Origin: UBA5109 sp038148755
Lineage (GTDB): Bacteria; Pseudomonadota; Gammaproteobacteria; Pseudomonadales; Pseudohongiellaceae
Assembly (NCBI GenBank): GCA_038148755.1
Contig: JAYQWA010000002.1
Span: 192,503-256,502 of the forward strand
Reading direction: 5' to 3'
Length of the DNA: 64,000 nt
Positions 35,980-45,353 of this stretch are shown piece after piece; positions within the stretch are counted from its first letter, which is position 1; every line of letters begins with the position of its first letter. A model generated the notes under the pieces. That model ran no database searches. It was not told the origin of the DNA and saw only the letters and a list, made by a program, of their open reading frames with translations. Made by a program: the position numbers and the translations under genes.

Positions 35980-37152
35980 ATGACGAGAATTATAAGCTAC
36001 ATTTTTTGGCCAGCATTAGCGGGGTTGATTTTTGCCCTGACAGTCATGCAATTACCCAGAATTTCCGACTTTTATTCCGGCTTGGCAAGTTCTGATGCTA
36101 AACAGCCTGTTAGAACTGAAAATCCAGGACTGCCATTAACCTTAAATTCTGCTATTACAAAAGTTATGCCTGCTGTAGTGACTATTAATTTACAGCAAAT
36201 GCTGGCAGAGTCAGAAAGCTCTCAAAACCTTGATAACTCAATTAGCAGCATTATTAATCAGCAATTCAATTCACTGGGTGAAAATAACAGTGTGGGCTCA
36301 GGTGTAATCATCTCTGCCGATGGTTATGTAGTTACCAGTTATCACATATTCCTGAGCCCTGACACAGGGGTCATAAACTTTCCTGAAACAATCACCGCTA
36401 CGCTGAACGATGGCAGAACCGTCAATGCCAGACCCTTACTCTATGATGAAGCCAGTGACCTGGCTCTGTTAAAAATTGATACGCCTAATATCAATTACGT
36501 TGAGCCTGCTTCTGCTGATGACTTAAAGATAGGTGATTTTGTTGTCTCAATTGGTAATCCCAGAAACATCGGACTTTCTGCCTCACTGGGCATCATCAGC
36601 GCCATACACCGTAATGATGATTCTTATCTGATTCAAACCGATGCAGCCATAAACCCCGGCTATTCTGGTGGCGCACTGATCAATGCAAAAGGTGATTTAA
36701 TCGGAATTAACTCCAATATTCTTTCTGAATCCGGTGGCTCGGAAGGTCTGGGCTTCGCAACACATGCCAGCATGATCAGCCTTTTACTGAATTATTATTA
36801 CCAGAGTGGCCCGGGCGGTTACCTTGGTGTAGACGCTTCAGAACTTTTCACCCGAAATGAAGGCATCCTGCTGTATGGACAACCCATCGAAGGAGCCAGA
36901 GTGCTTTCATTAGTCGAAGATGGCCCGGCCGAGCGGGCTGGTATCAAGGTTGGCGACATAATAACCGGCTTCAATCAGAAACAGTTCAGTTCACTGAATA
37001 CTGAAGACGACCTGTTTGATGAAATAGCCGCAATCAGTAATCTTGGCGCCGGAGAAATTGTGGAAATACAGGTGTATCGAAACAGGAATTATCTTCGTAT
37101 TCCTGTCACCCTGGGGGTTGGTGAACCCTTCGTTTTATTTTCTGCCCAATAA
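35980..37152 (+). CDS. algW: Periplasmic site-1 serine protease AlgW/DegS
   Basis: Membrane-anchored trypsin-like protease that cleaves the anti-sigma factor RseA/MucA when misfolded porin C-termini bind its PDZ domain, starting the envelope-stress (sigma-E/AlgU) response. 390 aa from the ATG with GAGGG six bases upstream; the open frame before it lacks signal features. One N-terminal helix (IFWPALAGLIFALTVM), triad His122 (SYHIF), Asp160 (EASDLALL), Ser229 (NPGYSGGAL), and a PDZ domain from about 285 to 385. Confidence 0.95.
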   Translation: MTRIISYIFWPALAGLIFALTVMQLPRISDFYSGLASSDAKQPVRTENPGLPLTLNSAITKVMPAVVTINLQQMLAESESSQNLDNSISSIINQQFNSLGENNSVGSGVIISADGYVVTSYHIFLSPDTGVINFPETITATLNDGRTVNARPLLYDEASDLALLKIDTPNINYVEPASADDLKIGDFVVSIGNPRNIGLSASLGIISAIHRNDDSYLIQTDAAINPGYSGGALINAKGDLIGINSNILSESGGSEGLGFATHASMISLLLNYYYQSGPGGYLGVDASELFTRNEGILLYGQPIEGARVLSLVEDGPAERAGIKVGDIITGFNQKQFSSLNTEDDLFDEIAAISNLGAGEIVEIQVYRNRNYLRIPVTLGVGEPFVLFSAQ

Positions 37153-37163
37153 ATTCATCAAGC

Positions 37164-38471
37164 TTATTTATCAGACTTGCGATATTCAGCCGATCTGGCA
37201 TGCGCCGTCAGGCCTTCTGAGCGTGCCAGTACTGAAGCAGTATCGGCGAGTTCTGTTGCTACCGCTGCAGAACAGTTAATCAATGAAGAACGTTTTTGAA
37301 AATCATATACCCCCAGCGCAGAAGAAAATCTGGCTGTCCCGGAAGTCGGTAAGACATGGCTGGGACCAGCGCAATAATCCCCTAATGCTTCAGATGTGTA
37401 TTTGCCCAGAAAGATAGCACCGGCATGTTTTATCAATGGCAATAAAGCTTCGGGGTTTTCAACAGAAAGTTCCAGATGCTCAGGTGCAATACTATTGGAT
37501 ACCACAGCCGCCTGCTCCAGATCTGCAACCTGAATCATGAGCCCTCTGCTTTCCAGGGAAGTCTGGATAATGTTCTTACGTTCCATCTCTGGCAATAGTT
37601 TCTCCATACTCTGCTGAACTTCCTGAATATAATTAGCATCGGGGCATACCAGGATGGATTGCGCATCCTCATCATGTTCAGCCTGGGAAAATAAATCCAT
37701 TGCTATCCAGTCAGGATCAGTGTTGCCATCACAGATCACCAGAATCTCAGAAGGACCGGCAACCATATCAATGCCGACCTGACCGAAGACCTGCTGTTTT
37801 GCCATCGCAACATAAATATTCCCAGGCCCAACAATTTTATCCACGGCAGGAATACTTTCAGTGCCATACGCCAATGCTGCTATAGCCTGTGCGCCTCCTA
37901 CAGTAAAGACTCGTTCAACTTCAGCTAAAGCAAGGGCAGCCAGCACCAGTTCATTTACTTCACCATTGGGTGTCGGCACCATAGCAATAATTTCTGACAC
38001 CCCTGCCACTTTCGCGGGGATGGCATCCATTAAGACCGTGGAAGGATAAGACGCCTTACCACCTGGAATATAAACACCAACACGATCAAGCGCTGTTATC
38101 TGCTGGCCATAGCTTGAACCGTCTGTATCCGTGTAAAGCCAGGAGTCCTGCTTTTGTTTTTCGTGATAGCGTCTGATTCTTGATGCAGCGTTTTCCAGCG
38201 CCTGGCGTTGTACAGCAGGAGTTTTCTCCAGGCTTTGCTGCAAGCGTTGCCTGGGAATTTCAAGCTCGCTAATGGAAGAGACATCGCGTTGATCAAATTT
38301 CTTTGTCAATTCAAGTACTGCTTTGTCCCCGGCTGCTTTAACTTCTTGCAAAATAGCGTTAACAGTCGCCAGGACATCGGGGCTGGCCAATGAATCCCAG
38401 GCCAGAACCTTTTTCAGCTCAGCGGTAAAGTCTGCGTCCGCCGCATTAAGTTTGCGAATAGCTAGTGTCAT
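37164..38471 (-). CDS. hisD: Histidinol dehydrogenase
   Basis: Zinc enzyme catalysing the last two oxidations of histidine synthesis. 435 aa. Motifs: VGVYIPGGKASYPSTVLM, GPGNIYVAMAKQ, GPSEILVICD, zinc ligands in LFSQAEHDEDAQ, and SNSIAPEHLEL. Follows hisG by 27 bp on the same strand. A hisC gene, next to hisD in pseudomonads, is not present here. Confidence 0.98.
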   Translation of the reverse strand: MTLAIRKLNAADADFTAELKKVLAWDSLASPDVLATVNAILQEVKAAGDKAVLELTKKFDQRDVSSISELEIPRQRLQQSLEKTPAVQRQALENAASRIRRYHEKQKQDSWLYTDTDGSSYGQQITALDRVGVYIPGGKASYPSTVLMDAIPAKVAGVSEIIAMVPTPNGEVNELVLAALALAEVERVFTVGGAQAIAALAYGTESIPAVDKIVGPGNIYVAMAKQQVFGQVGIDMVAGPSEILVICDGNTDPDWIAMDLFSQAEHDEDAQSILVCPDANYIQEVQQSMEKLLPEMERKNIIQTSLESRGLMIQVADLEQAAVVSNSIAPEHLELSVENPEALLPLIKHAGAIFLGKYTSEALGDYCAGPSHVLPTSGTARFSSALGVYDFQKRSSLINCSAAVATELADTASVLARSEGLTAHARSAEYRKSDK

Positions 38472-38498
38472 GCTTTTGTTTTCGCTTCTGCTTTAAAT

Positions 38499-39131
38499 TT
38501 AATTAACTGCGGCTTGTAGACGCTGCAGTAAACTTTGAATCTGATCATGCTTTAATTTCATGGCAGCCTTGTTGACGATGACCCGGGTGCTAACTTCAGC
38601 AATCAGTTCTACCGGCTCCAGCCCATTGGCCTTGAGTGTTTTGCCACTGTCGACGATATCAACAATCTGATCCGCCATACCCATGATCGGCGCCAACTCT
38701 AGAGCACCATTCAACTTGATGATGTCAACCTGCTGTCCGCGTTCAGAAAAATACGCTTTGGCAATATTGACGAACTTGCTGGCTACCCGGAGCCGCTTTG
38801 GTGTTCCAGTCTGATTAACCGGCCTGGCTGTCATTAAACGACATGTCGCCAGTTTTAGATCTAAAGGTTCATAATAACCCTGGGAGCCATTTTCCATGAT
38901 GATGTCTTTGCCGGTTATCCCGATATCTGCGCTGCCCAATTCAACATAAGTCGGCACATCGGAACCGCGTATCACCATAAGTTGCACGCCGGACAGGTTA
39001 CTGTCAAAAATCAGTTTCCGACTTTTGTTTATATCTTCCGCAGGAATAACCCCCGCCTGCTCCAGCAACGGCAACACTTCTTCCAGTATGCGCCCTTTGG
39101 TAAGCGCTATGACCAAGCCTTGTTTCAACAT
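38499..39131 (-). CDS. hisG: ATP phosphoribosyltransferase, short form HisG(S)
   Basis: First enzyme of histidine synthesis. 210 aa, the short form that lacks the C-terminal regulatory domain and needs HisZ as partner. Motifs: LVIALTKGRILEEVLPLL, VIRGSDVPTYVELGSADIG and the PRPP-site IVDIVDSGKTLKANGL. Between murA and hisD; spacing 16 bp from murA, so probably one transcript. Confidence 0.97.
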   Translation of the reverse strand: MLKQGLVIALTKGRILEEVLPLLEQAGVIPAEDINKSRKLIFDSNLSGVQLMVIRGSDVPTYVELGSADIGITGKDIIMENGSQGYYEPLDLKLATCRLMTARPVNQTGTPKRLRVASKFVNIAKAYFSERGQQVDIIKLNGALELAPIMGMADQIVDIVDSGKTLKANGLEPVELIAEVSTRVIVNKAAMKLKHDQIQSLLQRLQAAVN

Positions 39132-39147
39132 AGTAATAACTTAAGCT

Positions 39148-40410
39148 TTACGAAGGCAGACGCCGGATCTTGGCGCCCAGCAATTGTAATTTTTCTTCGA
39201 TACATTCATACCCACGATCAATATGATAAATACGATCTACCTTTGTTTCATTTTCAGAGACCAGTCCTGCAATGATCAGGCTGGCGGACGCCCTCAGGTC
39301 GGTTGCCATGACCGGCGCACCTATCAGCGTATCCACACCCTTGACGATAACGGTATTACCTTCAACCTTTAAATCGGCACCCATGCGATTCATTTCATGA
39401 ACGTGCATAAACCGGTTTTCAAAAACCGTTTCAGTAATCACCCCCGACCCTTCTGCAATAGCGTTGAGCGCCGTAAACTGCGCCTGCATGTCTGTCGGGA
39501 AAGCCGGATAAGGGGCAGTTGTCAGTGAAACCGCTTTGGGCCTGTTGCCATGCATATCCAGACTGATCCAGTCTTCACCCACTTCAATTTGGGCGCCGGC
39601 TTCCTTTAGTTTAATTAATACGGCTTCCAGGGTTTTCGGACGCGTATCCTTAACCTTGATTCTGCCCCGGGTTGCTGCAGCTGCAATCAAATACGTGCCG
39701 GTTTCTATGCGATCCGGCATCACTGAATAATTACAGCCATGCAGTTTAGTCTTACCGTTAATAATAATCGTATCGGTGCCTTCACCACTGATATCGGCTC
39801 CCATAGCACGCAAGCATTGAGCAAGATCTACTACTTCTGGTTCACGGGCAGCATTTTCAATAACCGTTTGTCCGTCGGCTAAAGTAGCAGCCATCATGAT
39901 ATTTTCTGTTCCTGTTACTGTGACCAGATCCATAAAAATATGTGCGCCTTTTAAACGACCCTTGCTGCTGGCTTTTATGTAACCGTCTTCAACCTGAATA
40001 CTGGCACCCATTTTTTTAAGCGATTCAATATGCAGATTTACCGGCCTGCTACCGATGGCACAGCCACCCGGCAGGGCAACTTCTGCTTTACCAAAATGTG
40101 CCAGCATAGGCCCCAACACCAGAATGGACGCACGCATGGTTTTAACCAGATCATAGGGAGCATTAAAGCTATTGATGGTGCTGCTGTTCAGTTCAACTTC
40201 GAGTTTGTCGCCAATAATGGATTCAACCCCCATACAACCAAGCAATTCCAGCATGGTGGTAATATCATAGAGATGCGGCAGATTACTGACCTTCACGTAA
40301 TCATCTGTCAACAAGGCAGCTGACATGATCGGTAAAGCCGAGTTTTTTGCGCCGGCAATACGAATTTCCCCATCAAGCCTGATGCCACCCTGAATTAATA
40401 ATTTATCCAC
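39148..40410 (-). CDS. murA: UDP-N-acetylglucosamine 1-carboxyvinyltransferase MurA
   Basis: First committed step of peptidoglycan synthesis; target of fosfomycin. 420 aa, two-lobed EPT fold. The catalytic Cys117 is present in LPGGCAIGSRPVNLHI, so the enzyme should be fosfomycin-sensitive. Other motifs: GGIRLDGEIRIAGAKNSALP and YPAFPTDMQAQFTAL. Upstream of hisG and separated from ibaG by a terminator. Confidence 0.98.
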   Translation of the reverse strand: MDKLLIQGGIRLDGEIRIAGAKNSALPIMSAALLTDDYVKVSNLPHLYDITTMLELLGCMGVESIIGDKLEVELNSSTINSFNAPYDLVKTMRASILVLGPMLAHFGKAEVALPGGCAIGSRPVNLHIESLKKMGASIQVEDGYIKASSKGRLKGAHIFMDLVTVTGTENIMMAATLADGQTVIENAAREPEVVDLAQCLRAMGADISGEGTDTIIINGKTKLHGCNYSVMPDRIETGTYLIAAAATRGRIKVKDTRPKTLEAVLIKLKEAGAQIEVGEDWISLDMHGNRPKAVSLTTAPYPAFPTDMQAQFTALNAIAEGSGVITETVFENRFMHVHEMNRMGADLKVEGNTVIVKGVDTLIGAPVMATDLRASASLIIAGLVSENETKVDRIYHIDRGYECIEEKLQLLGAKIRRLPS

Positions 40411-40510
40411 ATTTTCACCTGTTTTCTATGGCTTCAGCCAATTAGCCAAACTGCCGCATTCTAACAAATTTGGTGTCAGTCCTGTGAGCTTTATCCTGAT
40501 TTTCCTTCGC

Positions 40511-40537
40511 AAAAAAAAAGAGCCATCCGGCTCTTTT
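40511..40537. terminator. Intrinsic terminator between ibaG and murA
   Basis: AAAAGAGCC / GGCTCTTTT with a 4-base loop and a run of nine Ts on the minus strand. It stops transcripts leaving ibaG, so murA-hisG-hisD need their own promoter in the 40411-40510 gap. Confidence 0.85.
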
Positions 40538-40552
40538 AGACACCAGTTGCAT

Positions 40553-40798
40553 CTAGTTTTTTTGTGCATGTTCTGCTTTGGTAAGCAGTAACATGCTGAC
40601 AGCATGAATCGCACCCGAACTGATATGCTCGTTAATAATACGATAAATAGTTTGCTGACGCTTCACAGAATTCAGGCCCTCAAAAATATCCGCAACGACT
40701 CTTATCTGATATTTGCCATCAGCGCCGCTGACATCAATCTCAGCGTCACTGATCGCATCTGCAATAATCTTGCTTATCTCTTCAGTTGCAATACTCAT
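40553..40798 (-). CDS. ibaG: BolA family protein IbaG
   Basis: Small BolA-like protein that partners monothiol glutaredoxins in iron-sulfur trafficking. 81 aa. The fold shows in IRVVADIFEGLNSVKRQQTIYRII and SGAIHAVSMLLLTKAEH, with the conserved His in IHAVS. Its usual position is upstream of murA, as here. The mla genes that normally adjoin it are missing. Confidence 0.94.
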   Translation of the reverse strand: MSIATEEISKIIADAISDAEIDVSGADGKYQIRVVADIFEGLNSVKRQQTIYRIINEHISSGAIHAVSMLLLTKAEHAQKN

Positions 40799-40921
40799 AA
40801 TTCACCACCATGATAAGGCTGCGCATTCTATCCTAATGCAAAGACTTTGTCGCTTTTGACGACATACAGGCCATACAAATAAGCTATAATCGCGACTTTT
40901 TCTATCTTAGGGCTTAGCTTA

Positions 40922-41887
40922 ATGGAATATGTATTGTTCACGCTGGCAGTTATCGGCGGGATCATTGGACTTGTCTGGAGTGCGGACAGGTTTGTATTAG
41001 GCGCCTCCACGACTGCCCGTAACCTTGGTGTTTCTACCCTGATTATCGGCTTGACCATCGTCTCATTCGGAACTTCAGCACCTGAAATTATAACCTCGGC
41101 AACTGCAGCACTGAGAGGGGCTCCTGAGCTGGCCATCGGTAATGTGCTGGGGTCCAATATTGCCAACATAGGGTTGGTATTAGGTCTGACCGCGCTTGTC
41201 TGTCCTATTGTCATACCCGCCTCTTCACTGAAAGAAGAACTACCGGTTCTGCTAATAGTCACCGTTGCTGCCCTGCTGATTTTCCGGGATCTGTATTTAA
41301 ACTGGGTTGACGGCATCATCCTGCTGATCCTGCTGGCCTGTTTTACCTTTTTTGTTTTTAAAATAAAAAGTCACTTAACCGACACTCACCTTTCAGAGCC
41401 TGAAGAAGTCTCTGAGTACATTGCTGACATCAGCACAGCAAAATCAATAGGGCTGATGCTGTTCGGCCTTATCTTGTTACTTATCAGCGCCAATGCGCTG
41501 GTATATGGCGCCACGGGTATCGCCCGTGCACTGGGAGTGAGTGAGCTGATTATCGGCTTGACCATCGTTGCAGTCGGTACCAGTCTGCCTGAACTGGCTG
41601 CGTCAATTGCCAGCGTTCTTAAGGGGCATCACGATATCGCCATCGGCAATGTTATAGGCTCAAATATTTTAAATTTATTACTGGTTTTGCCGGTGCCGGC
41701 TTTCCTGGCGCCACTAAATATTGAAGCAACGGTTTTATGGCGTGACGGTGGCATGATGCTGCTAATGACGCTGATACTTGCGGTTTTTATTCTGCTTAAG
41801 ATTAAAAGCGGTCAAAAGTTCGGTCGTTTTTTAGGTGCAGTTTTAATGCTGCTATATTTAACTTACACTGCTTTCCTGTTCGTATAG
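40922..41887 (+). CDS. yrbG: Calcium/sodium antiporter family protein YrbG
   Basis: Inner-membrane cation/Ca2+ exchanger of the CaCA superfamily; substrate unproven. 321 aa with about ten helices in two inverted repeats, each with the alpha motif: IIGLTIVSFGTSAPEIITSA and IIGLTIVAVGTSLPELAASI, each followed by AIGNVLGSNIANI or AIGNVIGSNILNL. First gene of the yrbG-kdsD-kdsC-lpt cluster. Confidence 0.96.
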   Translation: MEYVLFTLAVIGGIIGLVWSADRFVLGASTTARNLGVSTLIIGLTIVSFGTSAPEIITSATAALRGAPELAIGNVLGSNIANIGLVLGLTALVCPIVIPASSLKEELPVLLIVTVAALLIFRDLYLNWVDGIILLILLACFTFFVFKIKSHLTDTHLSEPEEVSEYIADISTAKSIGLMLFGLILLLISANALVYGATGIARALGVSELIIGLTIVAVGTSLPELAASIASVLKGHHDIAIGNVIGSNILNLLLVLPVPAFLAPLNIEATVLWRDGGMMLLMTLILAVFILLKIKSGQKFGRFLGAVLMLLYLTYTAFLFV

Positions 41888-41909
41888 ATCTTTGTACAGA
41901 GTTAGGCTC

Positions 41910-42881
41910 ATGACAAAACGTTCATTTATAGAAACTGCGCAAAGAACCATTGCTCTTGAGCAGGATGCTGTGGCAGCTCTTAAAAATAGAATCGATGATA
42001 ATTTCACAAAAGCCTGTTCCTTAATGCTGGATTGCTCAGGGCGTGTTATCGTCATGGGCATGGGAAAGTCAGGCCATATTGCCAACAAGATTGCTGCAAC
42101 CCTGGCAAGCACGGGGACACCAGCACACTTTGTCCATCCTGCCGAAGCCAGTCATGGTGATATCGGAATGATCACTGAACAAGATGTTGTACTGGCCTTA
42201 TCCAATTCCGGTACCACCGAAGAACTGCTATCCATATTGCCTGTCTTAAAACGCAAGGGTGTTGCTTTAATTGCAATGACCGGTGATGTTAAGTCAATCC
42301 TGGCCCGCAGTGCCGATGTCAATCTGGATGCCAGTGTCGAAACGGAAGCCTGTCCTTTAGGTCTGGCGCCGACTACCAGCACGACTGCTTCTCTGGTGCT
42401 CGGTGATGCGCTGGCAATGGCCCTGCTTGAAGCGCGAGGTTTTACTGCCGAAGATTTTGCTTTTTCACATCCCGGTGGCAATTTAGGCAGACGCTTATTA
42501 CTCAAGGTTGAAAACGTGATGCACGCGGGCAAGGATATTCCCGTTGTCAGCGCCGACACTCCGGTCAGCCAAAGCCTGTTGGAAATCAGCGCGAAAAAGC
42601 TGGGCATGACGACTATCAAGAATGCTGCGGGAGAGCTGGTTGGTGTTTTTACAGATGGTGATTTAAGACGACTGCTTGACCAGAACAAAGACCTGCAAAT
42701 GACCCAGATCGGAGAAGTCATGACCAGCTCTTTTCGCTCCATCAACGCCAATGCACTTGCCTCTGAAGCAGCAAAATTAATGCAGGATAACGAAATTTAT
42801 AGTCTGGTTGTGCTGGATGAAAAACAGAGTCTTGAAGGCATTGTCACCATGCATGATTTACTGAAAGCAAATGTTGTTTAA
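41910..42881 (+). CDS. kdsD: D-arabinose-5-phosphate isomerase KdsD
   Basis: Converts ribulose-5-phosphate to arabinose-5-phosphate for Kdo. 323 aa from the ATG; an upstream TTG in frame has no support. SIS domain residues about 30-180 (VMGMGKSGHIANKIAATLAS, HPAEASHGDIGMI, ALSNSGTTEEL), then two CBS domains (VMHAGKDIPVV; EVMTSSFRSINAN). Followed by kdsC after 9 bp. Confidence 0.97.
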   Translation: MTKRSFIETAQRTIALEQDAVAALKNRIDDNFTKACSLMLDCSGRVIVMGMGKSGHIANKIAATLASTGTPAHFVHPAEASHGDIGMITEQDVVLALSNSGTTEELLSILPVLKRKGVALIAMTGDVKSILARSADVNLDASVETEACPLGLAPTTSTTASLVLGDALAMALLEARGFTAEDFAFSHPGGNLGRRLLLKVENVMHAGKDIPVVSADTPVSQSLLEISAKKLGMTTIKNAAGELVGVFTDGDLRRLLDQNKDLQMTQIGEVMTSSFRSINANALASEAAKLMQDNEIYSLVVLDEKQSLEGIVTMHDLLKANVV

Positions 42882-42890
42882 CTTAATGTT

Positions 42891-43430
42891 ATGAGCTTGT
42901 CAGACCTGCCAAAAGAGTTATTAGATAAAGCGCGAAAAATAAAATTGCTCGTGCTGGATGTTGATGGCGTTTTAAGCGATGGCAAACTCTATTTCTCTGC
43001 CAAGGGTGATGAAATTAAAGCGTTCAGTACACTGGATGGCCAGGGCATAAAACTTTTACAAAATAATGGAATCAAAGTTGCTTTAATTACCGGAAGAAAA
43101 TCCGACATTGTGACGCAGCGGGCGCAGGAACTTGGCATAGAAAATCTGGTGCAGGGCTGTGAGGAAAAACTTGAAGCGCTGGAAAAAATTCTGACAACAC
43201 TCGAGCTCAATCTTCAGGAGGTCGCTTATATTGGTGATGATCTGCCTGACCTGGCTTGCATTCGCCGGGTGGGTTTTGGCGTCACTGTACCCAATGCGAA
43301 CCCGGTCATCATCCAGCATGCGTTATGCTGTACGGAGCGTCAAGGTGGTCAGGGTGCGGTACGTGAAATCTGTGATCTGATTTTGCAGGCCCAGGATAAA
43401 TACGACGCCGCCATAGCGCCTTTTATGTAG
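42891..43430 (+). CDS. kdsC: 3-deoxy-D-manno-octulosonate 8-phosphate phosphatase KdsC
   Basis: Removes phosphate from Kdo-8-P. 179 aa, cap-less HAD phosphatase. Motif I LLVLDVDGVLSDGKLYF, motif II LITGRKSD, motif III and IV in YIGDDLPDLACIR. Start ATG at 42891; no better site upstream. Between kdsD and lptC. Confidence 0.97.
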   Translation: MSLSDLPKELLDKARKIKLLVLDVDGVLSDGKLYFSAKGDEIKAFSTLDGQGIKLLQNNGIKVALITGRKSDIVTQRAQELGIENLVQGCEEKLEALEKILTTLELNLQEVAYIGDDLPDLACIRRVGFGVTVPNANPVIIQHALCCTERQGGQGAVREICDLILQAQDKYDAAIAPFM

Positions 43431-43442
43431 GTGGCCAGGCCG

Positions 43443-44006
43443 ATGCGCTATCACACCATTGCTTTAGTCATTCTGGCTTGCATATTGTTCCTGCTGCTAA
43501 ATTCAGAAACGGATGATCTAAGCTTTTCCGGCATTGAACGCAGCCGGGTTGACCAGGCCTTTGACTATTTCCTGACAACAGTGGACAGTACCCGCTTCAG
43601 CGCCGGAGGGGAATCTGAATACCGCTTACAGGCTGAACGCATTGTGCACTATCCCTACCCTGAATATGCCTCGGTCGATTCTCCGCGATTGGTTATTTAT
43701 GAAAGCCAGTCAGGTCCATGGTTCCTCAGTGCGGCCTATGGCACAATACAGCAAGACCCTGAGAGGGATGAAGAAAGAATTGATCTTTCAGAAAATGTGC
43801 TTGTCCAACATACAGACCTTACAGGCCAGACTTACAATATTTATACAGATCAGCTTACTATTTACCCTGCCAGCAAATACCTGAGTACCGAGGCTGAAGT
43901 GCTGTTTGAATCAGTGAATCGGGAGATCAGCAGTCAGGGTATGAGTGCAGAGTTGATCACAAAACACATCACCTTTCTTAACAACGTCAGAGGACGTTAT
44001 GAATAA
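43443..44006 (+). CDS. lptC: LPS export system protein LptC
   Basis: Bitopic inner-membrane protein that receives LPS from LptB2FG and passes it to LptA. 187 aa from the ATG with AGGTGG eight bases upstream; the frame also holds a GTG right after kdsC. One membrane helix (IALVILACILFLLLN) and a periplasmic beta-jellyroll (YRLQAERIVHYPY, LSENVLVQHT, YNIYTDQLTIYPASKYLSTE). Overlaps lptA by 8 bp. Confidence 0.94.
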   Translation: MRYHTIALVILACILFLLLNSETDDLSFSGIERSRVDQAFDYFLTTVDSTRFSAGGESEYRLQAERIVHYPYPEYASVDSPRLVIYESQSGPWFLSAAYGTIQQDPERDEERIDLSENVLVQHTDLTGQTYNIYTDQLTIYPASKYLSTEAEVLFESVNREISSQGMSAELITKHITFLNNVRGRYE

Positions 44007-44493
44007 ATTATTAAACAGTCTGCTTTTACCAAGCTTATTGATAAGCAATATTTCTCTGGCACTGCCGGGTGATCTTGAACAGGATATGATCACTACCTGC
44101 CCCGCACGCAGTGAGTCATTTCTGGATCAGGGTCTGGAAATTTGCCGCGGAACCAATGATGAACCGGCACAAATCAGTCAGGGCAGCCTTAAATTAAGCG
44201 GCCTTGAATTCAGAATCGAACGCGAGCAGGGCTTTATCCGTATGATTACTGCTACGGGTTCACCAGCGACTTTCCAGCAGCAACCCGAACTTGACCAGGC
44301 CATTGCCTATGCCAGTGGCGCAACTATCATTTTCAATAATGAAACCCAGGTCATTATTATTCAGGGCGACGCTGCCTTTTCCCAGGAAGGCACGATCGAT
44401 ACTACTGCTGAACGTATTGAATACGATATTGCCAATCGCAAACTGGACGCTACACAGATGAATATGGTTATTCCGGCTACCGCCAATCCCTGA
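43999..44493 (+). CDS. lptA: LPS transport periplasmic protein LptA
   Basis: Periplasmic bridge protein of the Lpt pathway. 164 aa, a bit shorter than E. coli LptA. Signal peptide MNKLLNSLLLPSLLISNISLA; repeated beta-strand OstA-type fold with IIIQGDAAFSQEG and ERIEYDIANRKLDA. GAGG five bases before the ATG. Two Cys (TTCPARS, EICRGTN) may form a disulfide, unusual for the family. Confidence 0.92.
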   Translation: MNKLLNSLLLPSLLISNISLALPGDLEQDMITTCPARSESFLDQGLEICRGTNDEPAQISQGSLKLSGLEFRIEREQGFIRMITATGSPATFQQQPELDQAIAYASGATIIFNNETQVIIIQGDAAFSQEGTIDTTAERIEYDIANRKLDATQMNMVIPATANP

Positions 44494-44502
44494 TTTACTG
44501 AT

Positions 44503-45228
44503 ATGAAAACCCTCCGCATCAGTAAACTTGGCAAAAGCTATAAAGGCAGGCAGGTTGTTAAAGATGTCTCGCTACAACTGAAAAGTGGCCAGATTGTTGG
44601 TCTGCTTGGACCAAATGGTGCCGGTAAAACAACCTCTTTTTATATGATTATCGGACTGGTTAAAGCAGACAGTGGCCAAGTTTTCGTTGATGACCTTAAT
44701 ATTTCAAAAGCCCCCATGCATGAGCGTGCACGCAAAGGTTTGAGTTATCTGCCCCAGGAATCTTCCATATTCCGCAAACTGACAGTGAAAGACAATATTC
44801 TGGCTATTCTGGAGACGCGCAAGGAATTGAGCCCCAACCAGCGTCAGGACATCTGCCAGGAGTTAATGCAGGATTTTCATATAGATCATCTGGAAGCCAG
44901 CCTGGGCATGAGTCTTTCCGGTGGCGAAAGACGGCGGGTTGAAATAGCCCGCGCGCTGGCAACCGACCCAGATTTTATTTTGCTGGATGAGCCCTTTGCC
45001 GGTGTCGATCCCATCTCGGTCAATGATATCAAGACCATTATCCGCGACCTCAGTAAACGCAGTATCGGTGTGCTTATCACTGACCATAACGTCCGCGAAA
45101 CCCTGGATATCTGTGAATTTGCCTATATTGTCAGTGAGGGCGCCATTCTGGCTGAAGGCGATCCGGACAGTATCATGCAGAATGAACAGGTGAAAAATGT
45201 TTACCTGGGACATGATTTTCGTATTTAG
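44503..45228 (+). CDS. lptB: LPS export ABC transporter ATP-binding protein LptB
   Basis: ATPase that powers LPS extraction with LptF and LptG. 241 aa. Walker A LLGPNGAGKTTSFYMI, signature LSGGERRRVEIARALA, Walker B FILLDEPFAGVDPISV, and switch His in VLITDHNVRETLDI. Follows lptA by 9 bp; the last gene of this run before a REP pair. Confidence 0.98.
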   Translation: MKTLRISKLGKSYKGRQVVKDVSLQLKSGQIVGLLGPNGAGKTTSFYMIIGLVKADSGQVFVDDLNISKAPMHERARKGLSYLPQESSIFRKLTVKDNILAILETRKELSPNQRQDICQELMQDFHIDHLEASLGMSLSGGERRRVEIARALATDPDFILLDEPFAGVDPISVNDIKTIIRDLSKRSIGVLITDHNVRETLDICEFAYIVSEGAILAEGDPDSIMQNEQVKNVYLGHDFRI

Positions 45229-45256
45229 ACCGCAGGAGGGGATGTAGGAAGGACTA

Positions 45257-45316
45257 GTGGGAGGAACTTTAGTCCCGAACCGAACTTATCTTTCGCGGCT
45301 AAAGCCGCTCCTGCCG
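45257..45316. repeat. Pair of inverted REP elements (BIME-like)
   Basis: Unit 1 (45257-45279, plus strand) starts GTGGGAGGAACTTTAGTCCC; unit 2 (45291-45316, minus strand) has GGAGCGGCTTTAGCCGCGAA. Both show the GGAG head and short palindrome of REPs common in pseudomonads and related bacteria. They face each other across an 11-bp spacer, 28 bp after lptB, and no terminator with a U-tract is seen there. Confidence 0.75.
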
Positions 45317-45353
45317 TCAAAGACTTGATGTCAGAGTAAATCCCCTGCACCAG

